A model generated the notes under the pieces. The model saw only the letters and a list, made by a program, of their open reading frames with translations, ran no database searches and was not told the origin of the DNA. 64,000 bases of DNA from Ganoderma boninense (Eukaryota; Basidiomycota; Agaricomycetes; Polyporales; Polyporaceae), in NCBI GenBank assembly GCA_002900995.3, contig CM035306.1, positions 3,816,100-3,880,099 of the forward strand, given 5' to 3'. A program made the position numbers and the translations under genes. Below, in pieces: positions 22,230-34,459 of the stretch (its first letter is position 1; each line of letters begins with the position of its first letter).

Positions 22230-23897
22230 ATGACTATGACTTCGCTCCCGACCGTCGCGACCAGTGCCTCTGGTTCTACGGCGACCCCAGTCGACCTCAT
22301 GCACCACCTGTCAACAGAGGCGCGCTTGCGCAAGCCCAATCCCATGAAGGCGATCTGGAAGCTCACGCAGCGCAAACCCAACATGGTGTCCCTAGCCAAC
22401 GGTGAGTGGTTCTCCCAACGTTACAGCGATATGACGGGATGCTCATGCTTTTTCAGGCGACCCACACTACTCCCTATACCCGATCCGCAACATCCACTAT
22501 GAGATGGCCTCAGTTGCGGAGGAAGACCCCGTCGCGTCCTGGCGAACAGGCCCCAGCGCGCCCTCGCAAACCCTGACGTCATCCGTGCACGCACCGCGCG
22601 CGCTCCCCCTGCAGGCCGGGATGCAGTACACGGCTGGGGCCGGCCTGCCGCTCGCGCAGCGCGTCGTGACCGAGCTCACGCAGTTCTACCACGCGCCCCC
22701 AGACCACCTCTGCACGCTCACGCTCGGCAACTCGGACGGGATCACCAAGTGCTTCCGCCTGCTCGGCGAGCCGGGCGACACCTTCCTCGCGGACGAGTTC
22801 ACGTTCAGCTCCGTCACGAACGTCCCGCTCGCGCAGGGCATCAAGTGGGCTGGCGTCAAGATGGACGCCGGCGGCATGCTCCCCGCCGACCTCGAGCGCG
22901 TCCTCGCGACCTGGGACCCCGCGCGCGGCCGCCGCCCACACGTGATCTACCTCGTGCCCTGCGGGCAGAACCCGACGGGCTCGACGCTGAGCCTCGCGCG
23001 GCGCCAGGCGATCTACGCGCTCGCGCAGCGCTTCGACCTCATCATCGTCGAGGACGACCCGTACTACTTCCTGCAGTACGACGCGCCCGAGCGCGCGACG
23101 ACCGCCCCCGAGACGCCGTTCGCGCGCTCGTTCCTCAGCCTCGACACCGACGGCCGCGTCGTCCGCGTCGACTCCTTCTCCAAGATCATGGCGCCCGGCA
23201 TGCGCCTCGGCTGGATCACGTCCAGCGCCGCCTTCCACGCCGCGCTCGTCGCCTACACCGACTCCTCCACCATGCACCCGCACGGCTTCGGCCAGATGCT
23301 CATCGCCGAGATGCTCGCACCCGGGGGCAGCGGCTGGGAGCTCGCGGGCTTCGACCGCTGGGTCCGCTCGCTGCGCGCCGAGTACCACCGCCGCCGCGCG
23401 CACTTCCTGAGCCTGTTCGCGCGCGAGGTCGCGCCCGCCGGGCTCGCGAGCGCCGGGTGCCCCGAGGCGGGCATGTTCGTGTGGGTGCGCGTGCACGTCG
23501 CGCGCCACCCGCGCTTCCGCGCGGACGTCCGCGTGCAGAGCGGGGACGCGAAGGGGCCGCGGACGAACGTGCGCGAGCTGATGGAGGAGCTCTTCGAGCG
23601 GTGCTTGGACGGGGGGCTGGTCATCATGCCTGCGAGCGTCTTCGCGCTCGCGGCGGACCCCGAGTGGGACGACGTGGAGGACCCGGTCGAGGACGTGAGT
23701 TGCATCCCTCGCCCTGCGTTTGGTCGTGTTTTGATCGCCGGACTGATTGTGTGTTTTTTTTGCTTGGCTTGTGACAGCGCGTCAACTACCTGCGGGCGAC
23801 GTTCGCGGGCACCGAGGAGGCGATGGAGGAGGGTCTGACTATCCTGGGGCAGGTCCTCAGGGAGTTCTTCGCCGAGGAGCCAAAAGCGGTCGTATAG
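22230..23897 (+). CDS. PLP-dependent aminotransferase, class I/II (aromatic or 2-aminoadipate type), 509 residues
   Basis: Three exons in an intact frame: 22230-22401, 22457-23694, 23778-23897. The layout is that of the aromatic amino-acid/kynurenine/2-aminoadipate aminotransferase group: SLANGDPHYSLYPIRNIHYE near the N-terminus; LTLGNSDGITKCFRLLGEPG cofactor-phosphate loop; YLVPCGQNPTGST; VEDDPYYFLQYD; and the Schiff-base lysine in DSFSKIMAPGMRLGW. The C-terminal part contains CPEAGMFVWVRV and ends YLRATFAGTEEAMEEGLTIL. It probably transfers amino groups between an aromatic amino acid (or 2-aminoadipate) and 2-oxoglutarate in the cytosol. The substrate is not determined by the sequence. ATG 22230 has CACC before it; upstream codons in frame lack an ATG. 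No mitochondrial presequence is obvious. Confidence 0.92.
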
Positions 23898-24221
23898 AGT
23901 GATTGATCTTTATTATAATCCGTTCGGTCTCTTTCTTTCCTCCTCCTTCCCTGCATTGTTTCCATACATACACTTGCCCACATGGACTCTATCATTATTA
24001 CCTGCAAGCTCACCACCTGTACATACATTACCCAGGTCCCGTCTTGTCTTTTACCCTACCACTAGACGACTAGTACAGCACGCCACACCTCTACACTCGA
24101 ATAGATGGATAAATTACAATCAAGCACACATCCGCCGAGCATAACGTGTCCGAGTCTCCGAGAGTGCATGCTGCCACGACGACCGTGCCCGGCGACGACA
24201 CGCACGAAACTACGTCTACGT
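23898..24221. other. Convergent 3' flanks
   Basis: About 320 bases between the tail-to-tail aminotransferase (+) and Ctf18 (-) genes. The sequence is T/C-rich and then AT-rich, with no gene. Confidence 0.5.
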
Positions 24222-27200
24222 CTACAGCCACGCAGAGACCTTGATAGGTTTCCTGACAGCCGCCGAGTTGCCCTCGTTGAACTTGTACGCAACCCTGTAC
24301 GGCTTGACCTTCGGTCCGCCCGCTGCGCCCTCCGGCTTGTCCTTCCCGAGAATGGGGCGTCCGAAAAAGTCCACAGCAGCCTAAACAGCAGTGACAGAAA
24401 TGCAGTGCCAACGAGAACAACGACATCCTGTTAGTTCACGAGACGTCACGGTCATCATGACCCCAACCACGCGAACGCAACGCACCTTCTCAGCCAGCTT
24501 CTCCTCCTGGCGTTGTCGCTTCGCGACCGGCTGTCCGTCGTCCGCCAACGCGTTGTTGCCCCTGGAACTGCAAGCAAGCCCAGAAAGAGGGAAGTCAAGC
24601 GTGTTAGCCGGACGTCGCACTGCTCCTGCTTGGGAGATCGTTTCCCCCGAGCCCAAGACAGAGATACCACTTACGCCCCGCCGAAGAACGCGGCCTTGCC
24701 GTCCTTGCTCTTCTCGTGGCCCTCCGCCTGCCGCGCGATGACCTGTGCATCAATCTAAACGCAAACAGTTGTCAGTCAGTGCCAGTGCCCCTCGCTATTT
24801 CCAGCAGCAGCACCACCGCTTCTGCCAGATGCCAGATGCCAGATGCCAGATACGAGACGCAAGACGCGAACGGGGGGGGGGAGGGCTCACCTCAGCCGCG
24901 ACGAGATGGCGCACGGCGTAGCGCGAGACCGCGATGTCCGCCGCGCGGCGGCCGTCGTACGTCACGAACACGTCGATGGGCGGGTCGAGCCTGTACACGA
25001 GCTGGCCCTCCTCCGTGCGCTCCTGCACGAAGCGCAGCTCGAGGTTCGCCATCACGCCCACGAGCCGCGCGAGGAGCGCCTTCTCCGCGGGCCGGATCAC
25101 CTGGCTGTTCACCGGGCGCAGCGGCGGCGCGATGATGCGGTTCAGGTATGGGGCGAGCTCGAGCTGCATGAGCGCGCCGTGCGCGAGGTGCCGGTAGTCG
25201 CCTGCGCTGCGCGAGGCCGCGGTGCGGAGGCAGCGCGCGAGGGACTTGTAGATCTCCTCGTTGGTCTTGAGTTGGGTGTAGTGCTGCGGGGGCGAGCCGG
25301 TCGTTAGCGAGAGGAAGGGTTATTGCAGTCCGAAGTGCTCCGACGTACCTCCCAGTCTGCCTTTGGTCGCTCAACCTTTGGTGCGCCTCTGTCCTGGAAA
25401 AGCGGATAGAATGCGACAAGAGGATAGGACATGTACGGCAGGAGGGCGTACTCCCTCTCGGCGCGCATTGAACCCATCAGCACGTCCCATCTGCACAACC
25501 ATTCCGTACCCTTGAGATACCGGTCGAATGAAGCATCATGCCGATGTAGGTGGGCGTAATGTTCGAAGCAGCCTATGGAAGGGGTATCTCATCAGCACCA
25601 CTCTCGAAAGACGCAGCAAGACGAGGACCGACAGCTCACCAATCGCAATCTTGTCCAGCGAGTCGCAGCTTTCAACCGCCCCGCTCAACCGCGTCACAAA
25701 CCTCGGCTCATCCTCCTTCACCCCCATCTCCTTGGCCCGCCTCTTCGACAGCGGCGCGAACAGGTCCCCCAGCACCGTCATCATCCCCACCTCCGCCTCC
25801 TTCATCCCCTCGTCGCGCTCCGCACCACCCCCTCCGTAACCATCCCCCAGCCCCAGTCCCCGAACCCGAACCCGCGCCCGTGCCCGCGTCCATGCGCGCC
25901 TTGAGCATCTGCAGCGTGTTCAAGCACCCCCGAAAGTCGCCCTGCGCGACGCCGACGAGCGTCGCGAGCGCGCGCGCGTCCGCCCTGAGCCCCTCGCGCT
26001 CGCAGATCTCGCGCAGGCGGCGCACGACGTGCGTGTCGTGCGGGCGCGCAAAGCGCACGATGCGCGCGTGCTGCCGCAGCTTCGTCAGCGACGACGCGTA
26101 CAGGTCGTTGCAGATGCAGATGATCGGCCGCAGGAGCGGCCGCGCGTGCTGCTGCTGCTCGCCCTTGCGCCCGCCGCCGCGGCCCTTCTTGTACGGCCGG
26201 TCGTACGTGAGCTGGATGAGCCGGCTGACGAACCCGCCGGACTGGTCGTGGATATGGGAGAGAGTGCATCAGCGAGTGCCGACAGAAGGACATGACTAGT
26301 AGGTGCAGGATCAAGGCTTACGGAGTCGGACCCGCCTGTTGCGCCGTCGATTTCGTCAATGACGACGAGGTTGGGTTTGGAGCTGCCGATCATGGCGCCG
26401 CTCTCGAGGGCGGGCCGTATTCGCTCGTCGACCACGTCGGCAGAGCGTGCGTCGCTCGCGTTGATCTCGAAGACGTTGTATCCGGCATGTTGAGCGACGA
26501 CGTGTGCGAGGGTGGTCTTGCCCAGTCCCGGGGGACCGGAGAGAAGCAAGAGCTACAAAGACATCTGTGTGTCAACCCTTGGTGTATGCGGTGGGAGATG
26601 AGTGTCAACGGACTTTCTCTTGAGGCCGTCGCCATTGGTCCACGTTTTCGCCGTTCGCGTCGTCTCTTGCGCGTTTGCGGCCCCGGTTCTTGTTCTTCCC
26701 AAACACACAGCTGTCCCACTCCTTGACCCACGACAGAACCTCCCGGTGTACGCGGTCGTCCCCAAGGAGCTCTGTGAATCGTGATGGGCGGTAGCGATCG
26801 ACCCACATGAGGGTGTTTGTTGTGTTTGCGAGCTGTGCTGGCTTCTTTGGTTGCGCCTCCCTGCATATATGCGCCGTTAATAGCACACCCAAGCGGAACA
26901 GAGGTTAACCACATACTCGCTGACGATTTTCGACGCGGCGGACACGGAGAGGTCTTCCAGCATCTTGTGTATGGGCGTGTCGAGTAATGTCTTCATTCGT
27001 CGATCTTGGCCTGCTTGTGGTAGGATACCGGCTCGTCTCTAGTCAGATTATTAGTCTGAGACATACTTACACAGTCAAAACAGACAAGAGAGACGCGTAG
27101 ATGGTAGCTTCAAGTGGACCATCCAAAGGTCTCAAAAAGGGACATTGTGCGACCATGAAGTAGCCGAATCTTCCTATCCTGAGTCACCTCGCCTTCCGGT

Positions 27201-27936
27201 TTCGCGAGGATTCAGGAAACGTCGACTCTTAGGTACGCCTCCTGGACACCTACACCCCGGACCGCTCCATCGCTTCGAGGGAATGTGACAAACCATGGGC
27301 TTACCAACGCTGCGGTTGCTTTCGCTCGTGGAGGCTTCCGCGTGAAATGAACGGAGGAGCCGTCAAATGTGCTCGTAGAAATTACCCTGGAACTCGAGGG
27401 TACGGGTGCTAGAGAGGCGACCTTCGCTGTGTAACCCTTGAGCAACTCTGCAACGTCGGGCAAGTCTTCATCTGAAACACGACCTTATCAGCGACATTCA
27501 AACATAATGCATACATGGCTGACCTTGCGACTTGGATTGCGAATTCGTGTCCTGAGAGGGAAGGGTCGTCGGCTCGCCAAACAGAAGAGGCGCATCTGCA
27601 TTGTGTCGCTTGGTTTAGTTGCGACTATGCCAAAATAGAACAGATTTCAAGTAGCAGCGACAAAAGCAATGCGCAGGTCGCGCATTTACCGGGACTCCGG
27701 TGGAGAAGGAACACATAGTTTTCACTGCTAAAACACTTACCACCAAACTCTGCGCCTGACAGTGGGCTCGACTCCCCTCCATCATCGTGCTGAGAGGTCT
27801 GAGGTTCTTCAAGTAGCAATCCAGTTGGAATAAACGCGTCTTCAATGGCGGCCTGGCCCAAGGATTCTGTTGGAGTGTCGGAAGGATCGCCAGCGAGAAG
27901 CAAGCTGCTAGGAAGGCCGAACTCTAGGGCGGCCAT
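24222..27936 (-). CDS. CTF18: Ctf18, large subunit of the alternative RFC clamp loader
   Basis: Ctf18-RFC loads or unloads PCNA and supports sister-chromatid cohesion and the replication checkpoint. Read from ATG 27936 (MAALEFGLPSSLLLAGD) to the stop at 24222, with about ten exons. Key parts: MWVDRYRPSRFTELLGDDRV (RFC box) near 26800; Walker A LLSGPPGLGKTTLAHVVA near 26540; NVFEINASDARSADVV; Walker B NLVVIDEIDGATGG near 26350; PIICICNDLYASSLTKLRQH; GDFRGCLNTLQMLK; a lid and collar region; VFVTYDGRRAADIAVSRYAV; and the C-terminal DFFGRPILGKD followed by VAYKFNEGNSAAVRKPI, which resembles the segment that contacts Dcc1-Ctf8. A Gly-rich stretch near 25850 shows a frame change. A 7-base tandem repeat (GCCAGAT, four copies) lies in the intron at about 24828-24851. 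Confidence 0.9.
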
Positions 27937-28471
27937 GGTTGTTGGGGCTTGGTGTCACGGGGAGTGTATCGAGTGCAGATATGCGGTATGAGTAGGGTGA
28001 GTAGCCGTAGCCGTAAGCGAGGAGGAGCAGGTGGGGTATATAGGCGTTGCAGCGCGAGGACCAAAACGCGTCCAGACGCGTCTGTGGCTGAAGGCTCATA
28101 TTGGGGCGGAGATTCAACTGAATACCGGCGCTACGTCCACTACTTAAGCATTTTACTTTGTACTAGGCATAAGTGAACAAAAGACTGCATTGGAGCAAAG
28201 TGAGAGAATATATTCTAAACATGAATTTCAAGCGAAGGAATTAACTTCTTGAACAACTTGAACGACGACGCCTATGGTTAAAGAGGAAGAGCGATCAATT
28301 GAGGTCATAACAGCAGTCGTGATTACGTAACACAAAAGTTGCAAGCGTCTACGGTGGATTTCCTCCTGCTCAATCGAATTCGATTCCAAGTCGGTCTCCC
28401 TATAGCCTCATTACCTCTCCGAATTCCTCAGTGCTGCTACTGTCTTTCGGATTTCTTCGTTGTTTCTCGCT
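27937..28471. promoter_or_regulatory. Divergent promoter between Ctf18 and BRX1
   Basis: 535 bases separating two head-to-head housekeeping genes. AT-richer than its surroundings, with no conserved frame. A shared promoter is inferred from position only. Confidence 0.45.
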
Positions 28472-29637
28472 ATGGCGTCTCTATTGAAGGAGCAAAAGAA
28501 GTCGAAGGGGAAACGTAAGGCGGACGACATGGAGGTAGACGCAGACCATGCCCCAGTCATGAAGAAACCGAGGAACAAGCAGAGGGTGCTCATGCTCTCG
28601 TCTCGTGGAATCAACCATCGCATGAGGCACCTCATGAACGACCTCGAAGCCCTATTGCCGCACGTAAAGAAAGGTATGCCTCCCGCATGCCCCCAGTCCC
28701 GCTCAGCCCTAAGCCTGCCTCGGTAGACTCCAAGCTCGACTCGAAAAACCATCTGAATCTCCTTCCTGAGCTCGCCGACCTCCACAACTGTAACAACGCC
28801 CTATACTTCGAGGCCCGCCGGCACGAAGACCTCTATCTGTGGGCCGCGAAGACGCCGAACGGACCGAGCATCAAAATGCACGTACAAAACATCCACACCA
28901 TGGACGAGCTCAAAATGACGGGCAACTGTTTGAAGGGGAGCCGCGGCGTGCTGAGCTTCGACAAGGCCTTCGACGAGAGCGAGTGGGGCAAGCTCACCAA
29001 GGAGGTGTTCACGCATGTGAGTTAGTTTCGCCCGTGCCTTGCGTTCGCCTCCTCCTCCCCTGCTCGTCCGGTCGTGCTAACCCCAGGCATGTCTGCAGAT
29101 ATTCGGCGTGCCACCACAAGCGCGGAAAGCAAAGCCTTTCGTCGACCACGTCCTCACCTTCTCCATCCTCGACAACAAGATCTGGTTCCGTAATTTCCAG
29201 GTGCGTATGCGGACACAGCGACGGTTTCACGAGGCTCATGTGACCATTTTCCCACCCGAGTAGATCGTCGAGAAGGACCCATTGCAGCCAAACGGGCCTC
29301 CTCAGACGTCCCTCACCGAGATCGGGCCTAGGTTCGTCCTCACGCCCATCCGCATCTTCGAGGGCGCGTTCAGCGGCGCGACGGTGTACTCCAACCCAGG
29401 TGCGCACGCGTCCTTTTTCCTATCTCTATCTCTACATCTTGCGGGGTCGTGCTCGTGCTCATGTTCATGCGTGCCATAACAGAGTTCGTGACTCCCGCTG
29501 CGGTGCGGTCGGCGATGAGACGCGAGAAGGGCGACAAGTACGGCAGCAGAAAACACGCGAGGCGGAGCGCGGGGTGCGGAAGGACCTCAGGAGGCTGGAC
29601 GAGGACGAACTGGCCGTGTCGAAGGTGTTTCGCGTAG
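28472..29637 (+). CDS. BRX1: Ribosome biogenesis protein BRX1 (Brix domain), two compensating frame breaks
   Basis: Nucleolar factor for assembly of the 60S ribosomal subunit. Exons: 28472-28673, 28727-29016, 29099-29200, 29264-29399, 29483-29637. The N-terminus is Lys-rich (LLKEQKKSKGKRKADDME). The Brix domain starts QRVLMLSSRGINHRMRHLMN and continues with NCNNALYFEARRHEDLYLW, GNCLKGSRGVLSFDKAFDE, VDHVLTFSILDNKIWFRNFQ and GPRFVLTPIRIFEGAFSGAT, then YSNPEFVTPAAVRSAMRREK. The total is about 294 residues, normal for fungi. In the last exon one base is missing near 29557 and one extra T is present near 29630, so the conserved tail (ending in an AVSKVF-type motif) is read in another frame between the two breaks. 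Because they cancel, the final codons and the stop come back into frame. Confidence 0.92.
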
Positions 29638-30054
29638 CTTTCATGCAGCATTATCGCTCATCACTTTCAGATGTGTGGCCGGTCATATTCATACGATACA
29701 TGCATTGTTTGCGCCTGTGATGTGCTTGTTGATTGCGAGAACTGTGACGTCCCAACTCGCCATGGATGGGGGTAATCGAGGTCGCAGCACGGAGTACAAC
29801 CATCCAGCACACTTTGTTTCCCTTTCCACTATAAGATAAGTAAGTACAATGTTAACCAACAGTATTTCCGAGGTCCGACATGGCCGCCGCGAAAAGCATG
29901 GCCATAAGGTCTTGCCCCGCTGGACTCGGAGGCCTGCCGCACCGACGGTCTCGACGGACCTGCTTCGGCTTGACAATTGCCACGCGAAGAGAGACAGAGA
30001 CAGAGGCACCTGCTTGTCCAGTCCCGAAATCAAATCAACACCACGAAGCGCATC
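29638..30054. other. Convergent intergenic region
   Basis: 3' flanks of BRX1 (+) and the unknown gene at 30055-31610 (-). I see no gene in it. Confidence 0.5.
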
Positions 30055-31610
30055 TCAGAAAAGACTGTTACACGCACTCTCTGGTTGCCTCTTTGACGGT
30101 ACCTCCGCCTCCTGGATATGCGGGAAGAACTGGTGGCGAGGAGGAGCCTGACTCCGCAACGGCGCCGGCATGCGCATCGGGATGGTCTCCGCCGGGCACG
30201 CGTACGGGAATCGCGCTTCGCTCAAGCTCAAGCCGCGCCCATACGAACCCAACTCGGTGAAGTATGGTTCGAGGGCAGGCGGCTCCTCCACAAGGCTGGC
30301 ACGCGGCTCAGGCTCTGGATGGGGCGGCGCCGACTTGACCGGCGTCGCGGCGGGGGGCGAGGGCACGGCACCCTCGAGTCGCTTCGCGATCGCACGGACG
30401 CAAATCGAGCACTCACACCCCATCTCTTGCATGACAGTCGGGAGCGGCGGCCAAGGAGACCGCTTCACGAGCATGCCCTCGAAGGGAGACGTATACGCAT
30501 ACATCCCCGTACCTCGGGATGGGGATGTTGCGCGGCTGGGCCGAAACCGGAGGGTGCATATTGCTGGGGCAGCGCAGGTTCGGGTTGGTAGGCTGCAGCT
30601 GTGGGGCGAAGGTCGATGGCGTTGAGCGTTGAGAGCGAAGTGCCACTGAAAACGAGACAGCAGCAGGGCTGCCCTCACGTACCGGCAACCTCAGCCCTGT
30701 GCGCAAACGCTTGCTCTGCCATTAGGTTTTGCGCGAGGAACGACAGGAACAAGCTTTGGGCCATGTCGCCATCATCGCTGGCCGTGCCGGGCTTGGGCGC
30801 ATGCCGCGACTTGGCCTTGCGCCAGCGGCGGTCTGGCTGCTTGCCCTTGGCGACTTGGGACTTCTCTGTCTCTGCGGGCGGTCGTTCTGCTTGCGAGCGG
30901 CCGTCGACGGTGCGCTGGGTGTCGACGGGCTATGGTTTGACAGTGCTTGAGCACGAGCGGAGACATTCGGGAGCAGGGAAGCAGGACGCACCTGGCCAGG
31001 AAATGTCCCAAGGGAAGACGGCGACGTCCGTATTGAGCCCTGCGATACGTTCTCGACGTGAGGGCGAGAGTTCGTCTGAGCGAGTGCGGCGATCCTGTTT
31101 TGTAGGAGGAATTCGGCGTATGGATCACGGGCCTCTGGGGTACAATATCCGGTTGGCACTGGACCGGAGAGGTGAGGTCGTGCTAGGGGCGTGCAGAGAC
31201 CCACGCACCGTGCCATCCTTGTTGAACAAGGGGGGAGGGGCGTACGCTCTTGGTGGGCAACGATGGCGGATGATTCACTTGGCCGACAGGAATGAAATCC
31301 CCTGCAGGCTTGCGCTTGGGGGACCCACGCGAGGACAACGCCGTTTGCTACAGTGAGGCGTCCAGGGCGTCAGACGTTGGGGATCTAGCAAAAAGACGCA
31401 ACTCACCGTATCGAACTGCATGTAGGGATGCCTGGCCGCCTGGGGTACCTCAAGCGGGGTGCTCTGAACGACCGACATCTCGCGCTGGAGGCTTTATGGG
31501 TGGCCTGCTGGTAAGAGGACGTTATCGGCGGGGAAAAAAAAACCCAGGTCCTCACCTTAAACGTTGGAATCGAAGTCTGCTGGAAATTTGTGCGGCGTGG
31601 TGACGAGCAT
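30055..31610 (-). CDS. Unknown basidiomycete protein with C-terminal CECSICVRAIAKRL motif
   Basis: I do not recognise this gene. It reads from about 31610 (MLVTTPHKFPADFDSN) down to a stop at 30055 in five or more exons. Visible parts: RDMSVVQSTPLEVPQAARHP; VPTGYCTPEARDPYAEFLLQ; a Ser/Pro/Arg/Lys-rich middle, probably disordered; SQVAKGKQPDRRWRKAKSRH; then a helix, MAQSLFLSFLAQNLMAEQAF. The last exon has SPFEGMLVKRSPWPPLPTVM followed by CECSICVRAIAKRL. It ends CNSLF. Two cysteine pairs are close but do not form a known zinc finger. Frame changes occur near 30890 and 30520, so the middle is uncertain. Basic composition suggests a nuclear protein; this is inference. Confidence 0.55.
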
Positions 31611-32680
31611 CTCGGTTAATCAGCCGAGGGTGACTCGGACCAACTTTCCTCGAGGTTAAAACAGGCAGGAGTTGCCAAAGGCGGCTCTTCAGACGAGCCG
31701 GGGTCCTGGACACGATGCGAGAAGAACACGGGTAAGCGAACCACGGAGTACGCGGAGGCGAGCTGTGCAGGGTCGATTACGTACGGTGGAAGGGGGTGTT
31801 CCCTTCTGTCTATCAAACCGTGTACGCCAGCCCTCCTAGAAGCCCAGCCTGGACGTCGACCACGCACAAGGCTTCATCTAGCTGCATTGGGAACGGCGAC
31901 TCCTCCGTCCACGGACCAGGTTTTCCTCTGGAGTTGATTCCGGGTACGCGAGTGTCGCGGACCACGATCCAAGTAGCAATCACGCCCTCGTATATTCGAA
32001 GGCAGCATGATATGTAAGGTCAGTGGGTAGACTAAGGTCTCAGCATGTTGAAATTGAGTCGTCTGCTCACTTGTCATGAGTTACTGTTCGAACGTCCGAT
32101 AACTTGAGGTGTCTGCTTGAGTTCCGACGCTACCGGTTCGAACGGCAAGTCACTTGCCGACGGGGAGCTAGAGGGCGGGCTGGACTAGCCCACTAGAACA
32201 GTGCGCTAGCATCTGGAATTTAACAACGAGCCAGCGGGGCGGTGGGCAGTGTGTACGATCGGACCAGGCGCATCGGACCTACCTTAACTTAGGCCTACGT
32301 GCATCGACGTATTGCCGTTGAGCGCATTTGGGCAGAAGGGACTCAAACAAGAGGTTGAAGCAATATTATATACCTATAGCAACCGCATCTCAACTTGTCT
32401 GTTCCGGTGCTGCGGTATTCGAAACTGTTCAACGATGCTGGAAGGGCAGAAGAGAGAAAACAGAGGACCGTACTGAACAGTGGAGTCCGAGTCCGCGGAC
32501 TGAAATCCGGAGACACCCGGATTGAGCGCTAATAGCATTTGTACATTGCACTGTGGGCGCTAATTGATCGCAACCTTGCGAGGGTGTCGCCTCGAGCCTG
32601 GACCCACATACTGTAGCCTCTTCCAATTGAACCACACCGCCGTGAGCTCTTTCATAACTCTCGAAGAGACTCGGTACAAG
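31611..32680. other. Gene-poor region before the tandem paralogues
   Basis: About 1 kb without a supported gene. Open frames are short on both strands and lack coding composition. A 164-residue minus-strand frame at 32429-32920 runs antisense through the promoter of the next gene and is not convincing. Confidence 0.45.
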
Positions 32681-32875
32681 AGCATCAGCATGGGTTAGGC
32701 AACTTCGGTGTGAATAATCCTTGTATTCTAGCGAAAATCTCAATTCGGAAGTACTTCTACTGAGAATAAATGCTCCGACTCGGAGCCGCACACGAGCTTC
32801 CTTCGGGCATCCAATGACTCTGCATCTGCGTCCAAAGTTCTGCCGAATATCGGTTGCTGTCGGCCATCCCGGCGT

Positions 32876-32881
32876 TATAAG
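32876..32881 (+). promoter_or_regulatory. TATA box of paralogue 1
   Basis: TATAAG, 162 bases before the ATG at 33038, within a block conserved between both tandem units. Confidence 0.5.
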
Positions 32882-33037
32882 GGACGCCCTCTCCCCCAAC
32901 GGGATAACCTCTGTGCCCATCTTTCTGCAACTCCCAAGTGTGAGTACCTCTCATTGTCCTCACCTCTAGCCTCTATATTTCATAGACCTGATAGTCCATC
33001 CTATCGCTCAGCACTATCTTATACCCCCGCTGAGCCA

Positions 33038-33920
33038 ATGCTCGTAACTAGGATTCCCATTTCGCAGTCCAACTCCCGCCTCCCTCTGTTCAACTGGGAG
33101 GTAATCACCCGGAGGTCCGTCTCCGAAGTCCGCTCCATCCTCTCCTCTCTCGACATCCCCACAGAGCTCGTACTCCACATCATGTACCTCGCCGAGTACT
33201 GCCCGACACTGCGCACGCTGCGTCCCGACACGGTGAAGATCGCCGCCGGCCAGTACCACAACACAGAAGCATGCTGGGCGGCAAAGCTCTACCTCGTCAG
33301 CGCCCCCCTGCCCCGCTCTCCCGAGGACCGTCTGTTCTGGAGAGTGCGGAAGGTGGTGTGGGAGGTCGAAGGACGCGACCAGGGCTGGGGCAGCCAGCAT
33401 AGAGGTGCGGAGCTCCGCGCTCTGGGCAGAGTGCATAGCGGTCGCTCACCCCACGCAAACTCTCAGGCCAGTACGACGGGGCCTGCTCCTGGTACGACGC
33501 ATGCATCTTCCGACCGGTCCAAGCCGACGGGGTCCTCCACAACGTCGCCGACCTGACGGAGATCGACGGGATCGACCGCACGTACACCGACCCCGCGCAA
33601 GGCATGCTCGCGGTGCAAGAGCTGCTGCGTGCGGCCGGGTGGGCGATGGTCCCGCACGGCGACGGCGATGGCTTCACCTGGAGGCTCCAGAACAACCGCA
33701 TCGCCGACGCCCGGTACAAGCGGCACGTCTTCGAGTGGTCCGTCGACCAGCGCGGCGTCGTCGCCCCGGATGCGAAACGGCGCGGCTCTTGCGACGGGGA
33801 GGGCTTCGTGGAGGCGTTGCGGCCGGGGGACAGGATCGGCATGTGGATGCGAGCGCAGTATCGGGGTGGAAGTGCCACATTAAGATGGCCAGTGTCAGTG
33901 TCATGTATGAATTCCGCTGA
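33038..33920 (+). CDS. Uncharacterised fungal family protein, paralogue 1 (tandem)
   Basis: Two exons, 33038-33404 and 33467-33920. The N-terminal half has a helix pair (LDIPTELVLHIMYLAEYCPT) and AACWAAKLYLV-type sequence (here EACWAAKLYLVSAPLP), then KVVWEVEGRDQGWG. The C-terminal half reads CSWYDACIFRP, FTWRLQNNRIADARY, VFEWSVDQRG, GEGFVEALRPGDRIGMWMRA, and a final strand ending VMYEFR. I recognise the motif order from other fungal proteins but know no assigned function. It looks like a beta-sandwich preceded by a short helical domain; that is inference. One base is missing near 33856: the paralogues have Tyr/Phe-Pro-Gly-Trp here. The intron position is the same in all three paralogues. About 273 residues if the break is ignored. 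Confidence 0.7.
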
Positions 33921-34242
33921 TTCTTCCAATCAGGGTTTACAGTCTGCAGACAGAATTCTTATGGTCGGAGCACAGAGACCGGAGGGGGGGTCTGCCAGCC
34001 TGAACATGAATCGCATCATCAAAGCTTAACACCTCATATGAACCTACCTCGACATGTGCTGTTTGGCATGGCGGTGAGGAGGGTGACATGGGGCCGATTG
34101 CCAGGCCGATCTACAACATGGAGGAATATATATAACCACAGGGAGCGAGGTTCTCGTCGGGTCATCGCGTCTTCTCAGGGCAAGGGTAACAGCATGGGTT
34201 AGGTAACCACGATCGGTGTGAGTGAATCCTTGTACTACTAAT

Positions 34243-34368
34243 TTGTCTCATACCCGCCTGTAGTAGGAACGCACCCCACCACCGCAGCCAACACTGCGGT
34301 GCTTGTGTGCGATCCTACCAGCGCTGCGGTGGCGGGGTGCAATCCTACTACGGGTGGGTACGAGACAA
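34243..34368. mobile_element. Foldback (MITE-like) element, copy 1
   Basis: A 126-base inverted repeat. The left arm begins TTGTCTCATACCCGCCTG and the right arm is the near-perfect reverse complement ending GGGTGGGTACGAGACAA. The arms are about 46 bases long with about six mismatches, mostly transitions. The middle holds a GC-rich partial repeat of the arms. It lacks any coding capacity. It sits about 250 bases before the ATG of paralogue 2 and is absent from the equivalent place in paralogue 1. The ends match those of the element at 49225-49308. No clean target-site duplication is visible. Confidence 0.7.
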
Positions 34369-34459
34369 GGGGGCACACGAACTTATTTCCGGCACCCCAT
34401 GACTCTGCGTGTGCGTCCAAGGTTCTGCCAAACATCAGTTGCTGTCGACCATCCCGGCT

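Larger units (their letters stand above)
32690..34190 (+). repeat. Tandem duplication, unit 1 (promoter, gene and 3' flank)
   Basis: Unit 1 aligns with unit 2 (34191-35960) over the promoter (AGCATGGGTTAGG start, CCATCCCGG, TTATAAGGGA, CCTCTCCCCCAA), the whole gene and the 3' flank (ATGGTCGGAGCAC, GCCAGGCCGAT). Similarity is visible by eye and highest in the coding part. Confidence 0.7.

Noticed and set aside
22579..23508. 309-residue minus-strand open frame
   Set aside because: It is the antisense shadow of the aminotransferase exon; high GC at third positions keeps the opposite frame open, and the peptide is Arg/Ala/Glu-rich without motifs.
14144..23897. Secondary-metabolite cluster (CoA ligase plus aminotransferase)
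   Set aside because: No polyketide synthase, peptide synthetase, terpene synthase, P450 or transporter lies nearby, and the intervening genes are unrelated.
32040..32160. tRNA-like GGTTCGAA and GTTCGAA sequences
   Set aside because: No matching acceptor stem, A-box or anticodon stem could be found around them. No tRNA or rRNA gene could be supported anywhere in the window.
32429..32920. 163-residue minus-strand frame upstream of paralogue 1
   Set aside because: It runs through the promoter and TATA region conserved between tandem units, and unit 2 does not keep the frame open.
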